Assembly (NCBI RefSeq): GCF_008386395.1
Contig: NZ_CP043761.1
Span: forward strand, 1,364,001 to 1,428,000
Direction of reading: 5' to 3'
Length of the DNA stretch: 64,000 nt
From: Paenibacillus sp. 37
GTDB lineage: Bacteria; Bacillota; Bacilli; Paenibacillales; Paenibacillaceae
Positions within the stretch are counted from its first letter, which is position 1. Each line of letters begins with the position of its first letter. Under the pieces are notes generated by a model. It was not told where the DNA came from and ran no database searches. It saw only the letters and a list, made by a program, of their open reading frames with translations. The position numbers and the translations under genes are program-made. Positions 48,034 to 56,796 of this stretch are shown one piece after another.

Positions 48034-48091
48034 CATTACAGAAGAAGTTATATTACAGAAGAATATTTATATTGAAAGAGTTGAATTTGAT

Positions 48092-48580
48092 ATGTTAAAC
48101 AAACAGGGTTTCTATGATCTTTTGGATCGCAATAATATCGTTTACGAAAGTATTGAACATCCCGCAGTATACACGATGGAGGAAATATTCTCTTATCAAA
48201 TTCCACATACAGAACGTATCGTTAAAAATCTGTTTCTGCGTGATGACAAGAAACGCAACTATTATCTGGTGACGATTGCTGGAACGAAGTCCGTTGATTT
48301 GAGAAGTTTAAGCGAAAAGATACCTAGCCGCAAATTAAGTTTTGCCAGTGAAAAGGATTTGTTGGAATTCCTCGGATTGGAAAAAGGGCACGTCAACCCT
48401 ATGGGGGTTTTTAATAATATTCAGAAAAACGTGACCGTAGTTTTTGACAAGGATCTAGTTGGTCAGAAAATCGGAATTCATCCGATGGAGAATACGGCGA
48501 CGGTATTCCTTGAATTTGAAGATGTGAAGGAACTAATTACAGCTCAAGGCAGCAACGTTGTCATGTGTGACGTGGAATAA
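48092..48580 (+). CDS. YbaK/ProX-type aminoacyl-tRNA deacylase
   Basis: A 162-residue stand-alone editing domain of the PrdX/ProXp group, which hydrolyses mischarged tRNA (for example Ala-tRNA-Pro). Family features: AVYTMEEI near the N-terminus, the LVTIAGTKSVDLRSL strand with the conserved Lys, and GLEKGHVNPMGV. ProRS itself is encoded 13 kb downstream. It starts 58 bases after the EcsC-like gene and is followed by a terminator. Confidence 0.88.
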   Translation: MLNKQGFYDLLDRNNIVYESIEHPAVYTMEEIFSYQIPHTERIVKNLFLRDDKKRNYYLVTIAGTKSVDLRSLSEKIPSRKLSFASEKDLLEFLGLEKGHVNPMGVFNNIQKNVTVVFDKDLVGQKIGIHPMENTATVFLEFEDVKELITAQGSNVVMCDVE

Positions 48581-48613
48581 ACGGTTGAACTAAATACGAG
48601 AACAACAAATATA

Positions 48614-48664
48614 AAAAGGGGTTCCTGCCAGTCTGTGAATACAGAGTTGGCAAGAACCCTTTTG
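48614..48664 (+). terminator. Terminator after deacylase gene
   Basis: AAAAGGGGTTCCTGCCA pairs with TTGGCAAGAACCCTTTT over a long imperfect stem, followed by a short T-run. Confidence 0.85.
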
Positions 48665-49000
48665 TTATGGTTCAAGCATTTTATTCATACTGCAAATGTA
48701 AATGACTAATGTGAAACCTAAAGAACTCAGCAGACGTTATTCGACGATATTTTACTAATTCCAATTGCTAAAGAATCTCAGACACGTTATTTCTGCATTT
48801 CACACGCACATTCCAAGGTTTTCGGCCTTTTTCTCTGGAATAGCGTTGCTTAGATTCTTTAGATTGCGAAACCAGCAGTAATCGTTCAAATAAGTGCTGT
48901 CAGGTTCGTTAGCGCAAGATAACGTCTTATAAGGACGATGCTGCCACGTAAGGATTGGATCTAGTATAGAATAAAAAGTGGACACCTGTTGATGTATTTT
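48665..49000. repeat. Intergenic region with inverted-repeat element
   Basis: 336 bases without a gene. CTAAAGAATCT (48768-48778) and AGATTCTTTAG (48852-48862) form a perfect 11-bp inverted repeat around a 73-base core, with an inner ATTCCA/TGGAAT. AAGAACTCAGCAGACGTTAT (from 48721) and a diverged copy (from 48771) make a degenerate direct repeat. It looks like a small non-autonomous repeat, but only one copy is in the window. Confidence 0.5.
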
Positions 49001-50275
49001 TTACTCTTCACTACCGTTTTCTTTCGCCCAGATATTGAGTAATTTATCGGATGGAAGCAAGAACGTGAAGATCCCGAGCAGGGGCAGGAAGCTGCACATC
49101 TGCATTACGGGTGATACACCGAAAACGTCAATCCAGTTGCCCAGCACGAGTGCGCCCAGGCCTCCCATACCAAATGCCAGACCTGTGATCAGACCGGAGA
49201 CCGTTCCGATTTTGCCCGGAATCAGCATCTGTGCGTACACAACCGTAACCGAGAAGCTGGATAACATGATAAAACCAATAATGGTTAGTAGTACGCCTGT
49301 CCAGAACAGATTCGCATAGGGCAGCAACAGAGCCAGCGGAGCAGCTCCAGCCATGGACAGGAAGATCAGGTTACGTTTGCCGAATCGATCTGCCAGTGGG
49401 CCTCCGAAGAATGTACCAAGTGCTCCAGCAGCGAGGAACAAGAAGATATAGATCTGCGCGTCCTCTGTGGATAATCCAAAGGTATCTTTCAGATTAAACG
49501 CGTAGAAGCTGCCAATGGAAGCGATATACCAGGAACGAACAAAGACGAGCAAAATCAATAGCGTAATGGCGGCAGTAATCTTTTTGCGTAAAGCAGGATT
49601 GGGTGCACGACGAGCAGCAGCCTGTCTACGCAGATATCCTCCCGATTGCAGCATGCGTCCATACCAACGGGCTATGTAGATTTGGACTGCAATCCCCATG
49701 GCAGCAATGCCTGTAAATCCAATGGCACCGAACAGTCCAAACGGGATAAAGATCCAGCGTGTAAGCAATGGGGCAAGGGACTGCCCGGCGTTACCACCAA
49801 CCTGGAAGATGGACTGTGCCAGCCCACGGCGCTGACCAGCAGCCATATGGGATACCCGTGAACCTTCCGGATGGAAAGCAGCAGAGCCTAGACCGACAAA
49901 AATAACGGAGATTAGGACAGCCATATAACTGTCAGCGAAGGCCAACAGCAACATGCCAGTAAATGTAAAACCCATGCCAATGGGCAGGATAGATGGCGTC
50001 GGTTTTTTATCTGCAAACCAGCCTACGACAGGCTGCATAATGGAAGCGGTAAAGTTGATAGCAAATGATATCCATCCGATTTGAGTATACGTGAGATGCA
50101 TAGAGTCTTTCAAAATCGGAAAAATGGCTGGAATAACCGACTGGATCGAATCATTGAAGAGATGAACCAAACTGATGGCAATGAGTATCCGGTAAACGGT
50201 GCTTTGGGCATCCGATCCGGGTGGGGCTTTCGAACGCGCTGTGGCGTCCTTGGTTAAAGTGGATTGAGTAGACAT
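49001..50275 (-). CDS. MFS transporter, fosmidomycin-resistance (Fsr) type
   Basis: A 424-residue major-facilitator protein with 12 TM helices. The family signature SLVHLFNDSIQSVIPAIFP in TM1, FHPEGSRVSHMAAGQRRG between TM4 and TM5, and FGGPLADRFGKRN after TM8 match the Fsr group of efflux proteins. ATG 50275 has AAAGGAG 8 bases upstream. It would export a toxic compound or metabolite; the substrate is not predictable. It appears to be a single-gene unit. Confidence 0.9.
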   Translation of the reverse strand: MSTQSTLTKDATARSKAPPGSDAQSTVYRILIAISLVHLFNDSIQSVIPAIFPILKDSMHLTYTQIGWISFAINFTASIMQPVVGWFADKKPTPSILPIGMGFTFTGMLLLAFADSYMAVLISVIFVGLGSAAFHPEGSRVSHMAAGQRRGLAQSIFQVGGNAGQSLAPLLTRWIFIPFGLFGAIGFTGIAAMGIAVQIYIARWYGRMLQSGGYLRRQAAARRAPNPALRKKITAAITLLILLVFVRSWYIASIGSFYAFNLKDTFGLSTEDAQIYIFLFLAAGALGTFFGGPLADRFGKRNLIFLSMAGAAPLALLLPYANLFWTGVLLTIIGFIMLSSFSVTVVYAQMLIPGKIGTVSGLITGLAFGMGGLGALVLGNWIDVFGVSPVMQMCSFLPLLGIFTFLLPSDKLLNIWAKENGSEE

Positions 50276-50528
50276 GTACAATTCTCCTTTGGTCGCGGTC
50301 ACGAGGGATCAGCGCCTGATGTTGTAATATATGCGTGTAAGCATATTGTTACATAATAGGATAGATTGATTGGACCGACAAGGGGAACAAGGGAAAACGT
50401 TGATGAATTCAACTCTATTTCCAAGGTGTTTATTAATAGCATTGCATTTACAAAATAAACGTATTACTTTAGCATCTACTGTAAGAAGACCCATATTTAT
50501 GTGTAAGAAGGATAGAGGAGGGATGTAT

Positions 50529-50741
50529 ATGAAATCCTTATCACCTTATGAATCCGCCAAACGTGAGTTGGTGATGACTATTTTGTATATGGCTGTAATA
50601 ACGTTTCAGGTTATCTATGTAGCACCGAAATCTCTATCTGCTGCTATCGTCATATTTATCATTTTTCAGTCAATTGGTGTGCTGATGTTGAGACATTACA
50701 TCAAAAAAGTCAAAGAACTAAAGAAAGATCGATCTACTTGA
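50529..50741 (+). CDS. Small two-helix membrane protein
   Basis: A 70-residue protein with a short polar N-terminus (MKSLSPYESAKRELVM), two hydrophobic helices (about 16-33 and 37-55) and a Lys-rich C-terminus. AGAGGAGG stands 6 bases before ATG 50529; the in-frame ATG at 50523 is too close to it. No family is recognised. A repeat element follows within 50 bases. Confidence 0.65.
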   Translation: MKSLSPYESAKRELVMTILYMAVITFQVIYVAPKSLSAAIVIFIIFQSIGVLMLRHYIKKVKELKKDRST

Positions 50742-50791
50742 AAGTGACTCCAAGCTTAGGGTAGAGACGGAGGTTCTGCAGGATTAAACTA

Positions 50792-51058
50792 AAAAGCCGA
50801 ACTTCTTGAGCTATATAAGCTGAATTAATCATTTACAAGGTAACGGAGAGGACAGAAAAAACCTGAAAAAGCGAAGCGTACGCCTAAAAGCTTTCTGAAA
50901 GAAAGCTGCATCGGAAGCGTACGCCATCCCCGGATTTTCCCCTTTTAGAAAAGGGAATGTAAAAAATCTGGGGATAACAGCGATTGGAAGGTTGTTCTGT
51001 CATCGTAGTGTCAGTGTAAATAATCTTTAGTTCAAGTTATATAGCAGAGTTCGGCTTT
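50792..51058. repeat. MITE-like element with terminal inverted repeats
   Basis: The left end AAAAGCCGAACT...GCTATATAA (50792-50818) and the right end TTATATAGC...AGTTCGGCTTTT (51037-51058) are imperfect terminal inverted repeats of about 22-27 bp. Inside are a 7-bp hairpin AGCTTTC/GAAAGCT, two copies of GAAGCGTACGCC flanking it, and CCCCGGATTTT...AAAATCTGGGG. There is no open frame. It resembles a non-autonomous miniature transposon or a folded RNA repeat; an obvious target-site duplication is not seen. Confidence 0.65.
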
Positions 51059-51105
51059 TGGCATTCTATGATTCTATTTTATACAGAATGGATGAAACTG
51101 ACGAA

Positions 51106-51597
51106 TTAACGATTATCAATCGTCTCCGGATACATATCATGATTCATCATGCGATGGTCGGCCATCTGCTCGTACTTCGTTCCCGGTTTACCGTAGTTTG
51201 TATACGGGTCAATGGAAATACCGCCGCGCGGTGTGAATTTGCCCCATACTTCGATGTAGCGTGGGTCCATCAGCTTGATCAGGTCGTTCATGATGATGTT
51301 CACACAGTCCTCGTGGAAATCACCATGGTTACGGAAGCTGAACAGGTACAGCTTGAGTGATTTACTCTCGACCATTTTCACATCCGGAATGTAGCTGATA
51401 TAGATCGTTGCAAAGTCCGGCTGACCCGTAATCGGGCACAGGCTGGTGAACTCCGGGCAGTTGAATTTTACAAAATAATCACGGTACGGATGTTTGTTAT
51501 CAAAGCTCTCCAGAATGTCCGGATCATATTCAAACGTATATTTTACATTCTGGTTGCCCAGCAACGTCACATCTTGCATCTCATCAGGTTGTCTCAT
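51106..51597 (-). CDS. queF: NADPH-dependent 7-cyano-7-deazaguanine reductase QueF
   Basis: A 163-residue unimodular QueF that reduces preQ0 to preQ1 in queuosine synthesis. The active-site Cys is in [13 protein letters not shown], the NADPH-binding ESKSLKLYL motif follows, and FHEDCVN is conserved. Unimodular QueF enzymes form decamers. It lies 149 bases after queE on the same strand, so it may be the last gene of the queCDE operon or have its own promoter. AGGAG stands about 13 bases before the ATG. Confidence 0.96.
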   Translation of the reverse strand: MRQPDEMQDVTLLGNQNVKYTFEYDPDILESFDNKHPYRDYFVKFNCPEFTSLCPITGQPDFATIYISYIPDVKMVESKSLKLYLFSFRNHGDFHEDCVNIIMNDLIKLMDPRYIEVWGKFTPRGGISIDPYTNYGKPGTKYEQMADHRMMNHDMYPETIDNR

Positions 51598-51746
51598 CGG
51601 TTATTAAACGCTCCTTGTTTCCGTCAAAGCCCAAAGCTTCGCGGGTTATATGAATAGGCCGTTTTGCCTGTTGAATTCTCTTCATTGTCTGAAGACATTT
51701 CGTTCTCATCCTTACATCATGCCGCCCATTTCACCCATACTGCCCA

Positions 51747-52520
51747 TTAGACGCCGCGTTTGTTGCCCCATACCAACGTATGTAGCTGCGGAAGAACACG
51801 AACATCATTCAGGTCATCGGAGGCACTAACTTGGTCGATCAGCCACTCATAACGAGTAAGCAGCGAGGACGCCAGATCTGGCGTATCGGAGGAAGTCACA
51901 TCCGGGTTCCCGGTTTGTAAAAATAAATCTGTGCCCGGATACCGCGCATGCACACTGCGTGCATAGTCCAGGTCTGTCTCATCGAAGATCACGATCTTCA
52001 GACTGTGACTTCGTTCTACCGGGCCAGATGCCAGCCTTCCGATCAGATCATCCAGCACGGACCAATCGGTGTCCATGGCGGAGCTGGGTGGCTTAGGCGA
52101 GACGGTGACTTCGTCAATGTCCGCCAGCCAAGGCTGCCAGCGAGAGCCCTGCGTCTCCACCGCGGTGCGGATGCCGTTCTCCCGCAGCAGGGCAACCAAC
52201 CCGCCCAGCGAAGCAAGCAGGGCGGGATTACCGCCAGAGATGGTGACATGGGAGAAGCGGGTGCCGCCAAGGCGGCGCAATTCTTCCCATACATCCTCTG
52301 GCGTAATCATTCGAATCTGGTCCTTGCCACTGCCGTCCCAGGTAAAGGCCGAGTCGCACCAGGAGCAGCGATAATCGCAGCCCGCGGTGCGAACAAACAT
52401 CGTTTTTTGCCCGATGACCATGCCTTCGCCTTGAACCGTCGGACCAAAAATCTCCATCACGGGAATACGAGCCTCTTTGCGAGATCCCGTCTCATTCACC
52501 TGCTGTGTCACACTACTCAT
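51747..52520 (-). CDS. queE: 7-carboxy-7-deazaguanine synthase QueE
   Basis: A 257-residue radical-SAM enzyme that contracts 6-carboxytetrahydropterin to 7-carboxy-7-deazaguanine. The cluster motif CDYRCSWC (CxxxCxxC) is near residue 33, preceded by EIFGPTVQGEGMVIG. The following TISGGNPAL resembles the family's TGGEP strand. It overlaps queD by 8 bases, so translation is coupled. Standard length for Bacillales. Confidence 0.95.
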   Translation of the reverse strand: MSSVTQQVNETGSRKEARIPVMEIFGPTVQGEGMVIGQKTMFVRTAGCDYRCSWCDSAFTWDGSGKDQIRMITPEDVWEELRRLGGTRFSHVTISGGNPALLASLGGLVALLRENGIRTAVETQGSRWQPWLADIDEVTVSPKPPSSAMDTDWSVLDDLIGRLASGPVERSHSLKIVIFDETDLDYARSVHARYPGTDLFLQTGNPDVTSSDTPDLASSLLTRYEWLIDQVSASDDLNDVRVLPQLHTLVWGNKRGV

Positions 52521-53004
52521 GGATCATCCACTCCCGTCTCGCCTCCGCGTAACTGGTTGGTGTCTCGAAGAGTCGGACAAACTCCGTCCGCCCACCATCG
52601 GTCAGCCCGGCATAGGGCTCCGTCTGGAGCGCATGTTCCATCTGTTCGAACAGCCAAACGACCATATTTTCAGCCGTTGTATTCATTAAAGGAAGTGTCT
52701 CGTTGAGGTACTGATGATCCAGATATCCCTCAATTTGAGTTTTCCATATATCTTTGATATGTCCAAAATCAACCGTCAGCCCGGTCTCACCCGGATAACC
52801 GCTAATGCCAAAAATAACTTTATACGTATGACCGTGCAGGTTTTTACACTTGCCTTCATAACAATGCAGGTGATGTGCTGCGTCAAAGGTGAATTCTTTG
52901 CTTACAAGCACACGTTTGCGGTGATAGCGCAGCTGGGTGGGTAGAATATCTTCTCCGATGCGTTGCAGATGCTCTACAATACGGAATGTTCCCGGCTCTC
53001 TCAT
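52513..53004 (-). CDS. queD: 6-carboxy-5,6,7,8-tetrahydropterin synthase QueD
   Basis: A 163-residue PTPS-family enzyme converting dihydroneopterin triphosphate to 6-carboxytetrahydropterin. Zinc ligands are visible in [22 protein letters not shown] (shortened here as AAHHL and NLHGHTY), and the catalytic Cys lies between them. ATG 53004 overlaps the queC stop (ATGA); the frame continues upstream only inside queC. Confidence 0.95.
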   Translation of the reverse strand: MREPGTFRIVEHLQRIGEDILPTQLRYHRKRVLVSKEFTFDAAHHLHCYEGKCKNLHGHTYKVIFGISGYPGETGLTVDFGHIKDIWKTQIEGYLDHQYLNETLPLMNTTAENMVVWLFEQMEHALQTEPYAGLTDGGRTEFVRLFETPTSYAEARREWMIHE

Positions 53005-53681
53005 CGTACATCCACTCCCGTAGATCCGGTAGCACGTTGCTGTACATAACGATCCAATCCGGCTTTGCGCAGTTTGCAAGCAGGGCACTCTCCGCATCCA
53101 TCGCCGATCACGCCGTTATAACAGGTCAGGGTACGCTCGCGTACATAATCAAAAGCACCGAGATCATCGGCCATCTTCCACGTTTGGGCTTTGTCCAGCC
53201 ACATGAGCGGGGTGTGAATGACAAATGGATAGTCCATGGACAGGTTAAGCGTCACATTCATTGATTTCACAAATGAATCCCGGCAATCTGGGTATCCGCT
53301 GAAATCCGTCTCGCATACACCTGTAACCAGGTGACGTGCTCCTTTTTGCTTTGCCATAATGGCTGCAAAACTGAGGAACAGCAGATTTCGTCCATCTACA
53401 AATGTACTCGGCAGTTCGCCTTCTTCATGCGTAATCTCCACATCTGTGCGAGTGAGCGCATTGGGGGCAAGCTGATTTAACAGACTCATATCGAGTACCG
53501 TTTGCTGTACGCCCAGATCACGAGCGATCTCGGCTGCGCATTCAATCTCCAGCTTGTGGCGCTGACCGTAATCAAACGTAACAACCTCGACATCGGCAAA
53601 CTGTTGTTTGGCCCAGAACAGACACGTGGTACTATCCTGACCGCCGCTGAATACAACGACTGCTTTTTCTTCGTTCAACAT
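53001..53681 (-). CDS. queC: 7-cyano-7-deazaguanine synthase QueC
   Basis: A 226-residue ATP-dependent enzyme converting 7-carboxy-7-deazaguanine to preQ0. The PP-loop SGGQDST is at 12-18 and the C-terminal zinc site is [13 protein letters not shown] with a further Cys upstream (TCYNG). First gene of queC-queD-queE(-queF). The AGAGAGG ribosome binding site sits 8 bases before the ATG. It is preceded by a leader of about 290 bases that may be regulatory. Confidence 0.96.
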   Translation of the reverse strand: MLNEEKAVVVFSGGQDSTTCLFWAKQQFADVEVVTFDYGQRHKLEIECAAEIARDLGVQQTVLDMSLLNQLAPNALTRTDVEITHEEGELPSTFVDGRNLLFLSFAAIMAKQKGARHLVTGVCETDFSGYPDCRDSFVKSMNVTLNLSMDYPFVIHTPLMWLDKAQTWKMADDLGAFDYVRERTLTCYNGVIGDGCGECPACKLRKAGLDRYVQQRATGSTGVDVR

Positions 53682-53970
53682 AAAAAAACCTCTCTATCTT
53701 CTTGAGATCAAACCATGCCCGTAGGCATAGAGTGTCGGAAGAACAGAGAAGTTCATGAACTGGCATCCATCAAAAAACACACCTTCTCGATAACCGCTTC
53801 AAAAAAGCAGGCAAGAGTAAGTGTCCTTAGTTTTTTACGTACATGATTGCATGGTGACCGCAACGTGTACGCAAGACGTATACTGACCATCACATGGTCA
53901 AGTCTAGTCTTATAGAGGGAGTTCGCGAACCTCTCCCATGCCACAGGCATGGATTTTCTTCTTCAATTGT
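53682..53970 (-). promoter_or_regulatory. queC leader with preQ1-I-like element
   Basis: The minus strand at 53901-53935 reads AGAGGTTC, a short loop, CTCCCTCTATAAGACTAGA, like stem P1, loop and A-rich tail of preQ1-I riboswitches. A second segment GTAAAAAACTAAGG (about 53824-53837), identical to the canonical preQ1-I tail, lies 65-75 bases downstream. Between them are hairpins TGACCAT/ATGGTCA and CGTACA/TGTACG. The loop lacks the UAG that should pair with the CUA tail, so the pseudoknot is not evident and the call is tentative. Two further hairpins, CCATGCC/GGCATGG (upstream) and ATGCC/GGCAT (near the start codon), are present. Confidence 0.35.
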
Positions 53971-53977
53971 CTGAACT

Positions 53978-54005
53978 ATTATAACATGAAACCGCGCGGT
54001 GACCA
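53978..54005 (-). promoter_or_regulatory. Promoter of queC operon
   Basis: On the minus strand TATAAT (53978-53983) is perfect; a weak -35 TGGTCA (54000-54005) lies 16 bases upstream. The expected transcript start is about 290 bases before the queC ATG. Confidence 0.55.
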
Positions 54006-54056
54006 CCCCACTGGAGCATAGTGGCAGCTAATCGGTCGGCTCCATCAACTAACAGC

Positions 54057-54761
54057 TTATTTGATCAATACATTGCCGAAAGGGATAACTTCTTTCAGAA
54101 TTCGTTTGAACAGTCCCTCATCGTTAAGATCCTGTTCCAAGCGGCGATTCTCACGTCCAGCCTGAAAGAGTACAGATCCATGTCCTGTCATCTTCCAATG
54201 ATAATTCATATGCTGACTGGCAAGGTTGTTACCATATACGGTGAGTTCAAGATGTGCATTTTCGGGATAGGCAATAATGCTGCCAGCATCCACATAGAGC
54301 GGCGCTGTTGGATGAAGTTCCTGTTGGCAGACTTGGCCTTGGGTGAGCAATCCGATTTTGCCTTTGCCGGAAAATTTCATTTTCACTGCATCACGGGTGA
54401 TCAGCATGTTTTTGATTTTCTGGATTTTGGTATGCATGGTTACACCATCCGAGTAGAAGAACAGGTGGCGGAAGTCGTAGAGCAGATCACTGTCCTCCGT
54501 GAGCTCCACTTCCTTCATCGTGAATCCGGGAGGCAGGGCAGCCACAAATTGGCAGGGTCCGGTGATTTCGGATTTAATCAGCTTTTTTTTGCGATATATG
54601 CCCGTGATATTCATGAATTTGTCATTGCGACTCCCACTTGGACCGCGGAAGGCCACAATTTGCTGCGGATGCAAAATATGAAGGCGGTCATCTTTAATCA
54701 GTGAAAATGTAACGACTTGTCCTGCTCCGCTTGCTTCAGCATTGTTCAGGTGTATGTTCAT
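54057..54761 (-). CDS. AIM24-family protein
   Basis: A 234-residue protein with the all-beta AIM24 fold (TRAP-like beta-roll): FRGPSGSRNDKF, GPCQFVAALPPGF, LYVDAGSIIAYPENAHLEL. Bacterial members are of unknown function; the yeast namesake is mitochondrial. It lies 18 bases downstream of a coiled-coil membrane protein gene on the same strand, so the two are likely one operon. Confidence 0.85.
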   Translation of the reverse strand: MNIHLNNAEASGAGQVVTFSLIKDDRLHILHPQQIVAFRGPSGSRNDKFMNITGIYRKKKLIKSEITGPCQFVAALPPGFTMKEVELTEDSDLLYDFRHLFFYSDGVTMHTKIQKIKNMLITRDAVKMKFSGKGKIGLLTQGQVCQQELHPTAPLYVDAGSIIAYPENAHLELTVYGNNLASQHMNYHWKMTGHGSVLFQAGRENRRLEQDLNDEGLFKRILKEVIPFGNVLIK

Positions 54762-54779
54762 GCAGTTGCTCCTGTTCTT

Positions 54780-55235
54780 TTATACTCGGCCGGAACGGCG
54801 ACGCATTCCCCAGCGCATCACACGAATCAGAACAAAGTAACCCAATATGAGCGAAACGACAGTGATGATCGTCGTCTGAATTCGTTTGGTAGTAGCTGCT
54901 TTGGCATCCTGGTCGTCCTGTAATTTACTTACCATTTCAGTGAGTTTCTGGTTCTGAGCCAGCAGTTGTTCGTTCTGGGTCTTAAATGCTTCGACATTGG
55001 CCTGGGCTTGTCCCAACTGAGCAGACGTTTGATTTAATTGCTCCATTGTTTGCTTATAACTTTCCTGCAGAGCGTTCACTTCTCCGGGCAATTCGGAGAC
55101 TCGTTCCCATCCACTGTATATATCCGTAAAAATATTGGCACTGGCAGCACTTACTGTCGAAGCGATCGAAACGGTAAATAGAATGCATGTGGTGAATAAC
55201 ACCCGAATGAAATAACCCTGAATGGATTTTGGCAT
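54780..55235 (-). CDS. Exported coiled-coil protein with C-terminal TM helix
   Basis: A 151-residue protein: N-terminal signal peptide or TM helix (about 8-33), a Gln/Glu-rich coiled coil (about 48-112), a second TM helix (about 120-138) and an Arg-rich tail (MRRRSGRV). The predicted topology puts the coiled coil outside the membrane. No family is recognised. ATG 55235 has AGAGGTG upstream; a GTG three codons earlier overlaps that site. Likely co-transcribed with the AIM24 gene. Confidence 0.75.
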   Translation of the reverse strand: MPKSIQGYFIRVLFTTCILFTVSIASTVSAASANIFTDIYSGWERVSELPGEVNALQESYKQTMEQLNQTSAQLGQAQANVEAFKTQNEQLLAQNQKLTEMVSKLQDDQDAKAATTKRIQTTIITVVSLILGYFVLIRVMRWGMRRRSGRV

Positions 55236-55565
55236 CGTTAACACCTCTTTCTTCGGTTAGATAGATCAAGCGCCGAATTCGTCGTCTATTGTTGAAATAC
55301 GGCTCTTACATTATACGTCAAAACCGGGACGATGGGTTCAAGATGATATCGTTTTATTACCCGAAATATTTAAAATGATTTAGGAACAAGGCTGTTTAAC
55401 TTACAAATCTGCCGGGTAATAGAACGATAGGCAAGCACACCGGACCGTTTAACAGATCTTTTACTTCAGTTCCGGGTGCATGCTATTCACAAATGCGCAA
55501 TTTAATGAACGATACCAATATATCCGATTGAATATAAGATCGTGAACATGAAGGAGTAGAAACAT

Positions 55566-55733
55566 ATGTATACTGCAGATCAGAACACATCAACCAAAAC
55601 GATTATGATCACTGTGAATGGAGAGCCAGTAGGGCGTAAGCTGGTCATTGACAGTGTCACCTATGCACCGGTAAACGAAGTAGATGGTGTACAATATTTA
55701 CACAAAATGGGAAACGATCATCCTACTGTTTAA
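55566..55733 (+). CDS. Small 55-residue stalk-domain-like protein
   Basis: A short gene, MYTADQNT to NDHPTV, with AAGGAG 12 bases before the ATG. The core ITVNGEPVGRKLVIDSVTYA resembles the first strands of copper-amine-oxidase N-terminal ('stalk') domains common in Paenibacillus, but there is no signal peptide and only half a domain. It is alone, about 330 bases after a divergent gene. Function unknown; the codon pattern and ribosome binding site support it being real. Confidence 0.6.
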   Translation: MYTADQNTSTKTIMITVNGEPVGRKLVIDSVTYAPVNEVDGVQYLHKMGNDHPTV

Positions 55734-55940
55734 TTTGGGACTTGTCATAGATAAGTGATTGATAAGCTTGGCCTAGTGCCAGGTTTTTTCGTCGTTTATT
55801 GTCGTATTGAGACGGATTTAGGGATATAAAACTAATATATTGGAAAAATTTAATGAGAACATGTGTTCCGTGACAATATAGTGTCCATTCACCCTGATAA
55901 CTTAGAAGATAATACATATAAATCGGGGGAGAGACTACCA

Positions 55941-56645
55941 GTGAACTCAGTCTTTGAAGTATCTTATTCGTGGAATAAAGAGGCCATACCGACAGGGGGA
56001 GCCGACCCCGTATATATGATGGTAGAGTGGCGTAACGGTGCCCCTGCCAAAAGACTTAGGAAAATAGCACCCAAAATTGTATCAAGAGATTTGGAACTTT
56101 TGCTCAAACCGGAATATGGAGTACAGCTAAAAGGCATCTATGGATGTCGTTCCAAAGAAACGGATATTGGCTGGTTATTGAGGCTTGGGGATATGTACAA
56201 GGGAGAAAGTAAACAAATTTTGCTTGAATTCGTCATGGGACCCCGTGTATCAGGAAAAGCTGCCGTATGTTCAGCCTACTGGAGCACAAGGAAGTTGAAG
56301 CAAAGTCAACGTGTGTTGTTACGAAGAGAACAGTTGTATATTCAGTACACCAGTCATCTGGGCATGTTGCGACAGCCGGAAGATCCCAAGGTGGAGAAGA
56401 CGATCAAATTAAGTGAAACCGTGCCCCTGATCAAACAAGCCCTGCGCGCCTACGAAAGAGGCCGGGTTCAGGAGGGAAGTAATATGTTACGTCGTCATGC
56501 TGATGCGTTGTTAATTGAAGCGGCGCGGAAGCAAGATTTGGACTATTACGCGGAAGCCGAGATCGTTGAAAAACTACGTTATCACTATGAGATAACGTTT
56601 ACAACGGGATATCATGATCGTGAAAAAAAGATATTAGGAGAATAG
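55941..56645 (+). CDS. Protein resembling the C-terminal region of VWA proteins
   Basis: A 234-residue soluble protein I do not recognise fully. Residues about 60-160 show the beta-sandwich pattern that follows VWA domains in Ca-activated-chloride-channel-like proteins (ELLLKPEYGVQLKGIYG, LGDMYKGESKQILLEFVM), and the helical C-terminus (IKQALRAYERGRVQEGSNML) also fits such proteins. The VWA domain itself is missing. GTG 55941 has GGGGGAGAG 7 bases upstream; the frame extends to 55863 without a ribosome binding site. It could be a trimmed descendant of a VWA protein or a small adaptor. Confidence 0.65.
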   Translation: MNSVFEVSYSWNKEAIPTGGADPVYMMVEWRNGAPAKRLRKIAPKIVSRDLELLLKPEYGVQLKGIYGCRSKETDIGWLLRLGDMYKGESKQILLEFVMGPRVSGKAAVCSAYWSTRKLKQSQRVLLRREQLYIQYTSHLGMLRQPEDPKVEKTIKLSETVPLIKQALRAYERGRVQEGSNMLRRHADALLIEAARKQDLDYYAEAEIVEKLRYHYEITFTTGYHDREKKILGE

Positions 56646-56796
56646 GGTTGATTTCAGATGGTGACGGTATAGAGAGAGTCTACATATTTGAAGGTGAAGT
56701 TTAGGAGAAGGTCGAATGTATGTATCAATATCATATTAAACAATGGATGGAGTTGTATCAAATTTATTGAAACAACATCGTGGAGGGTCCGGCAAA

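Noticed and set aside
50870..50930. Simple terminator for the 70-residue membrane protein gene
   Set aside because: The hairpins lie inside an element with terminal inverted repeats and have no T-run, so the element is the better explanation.
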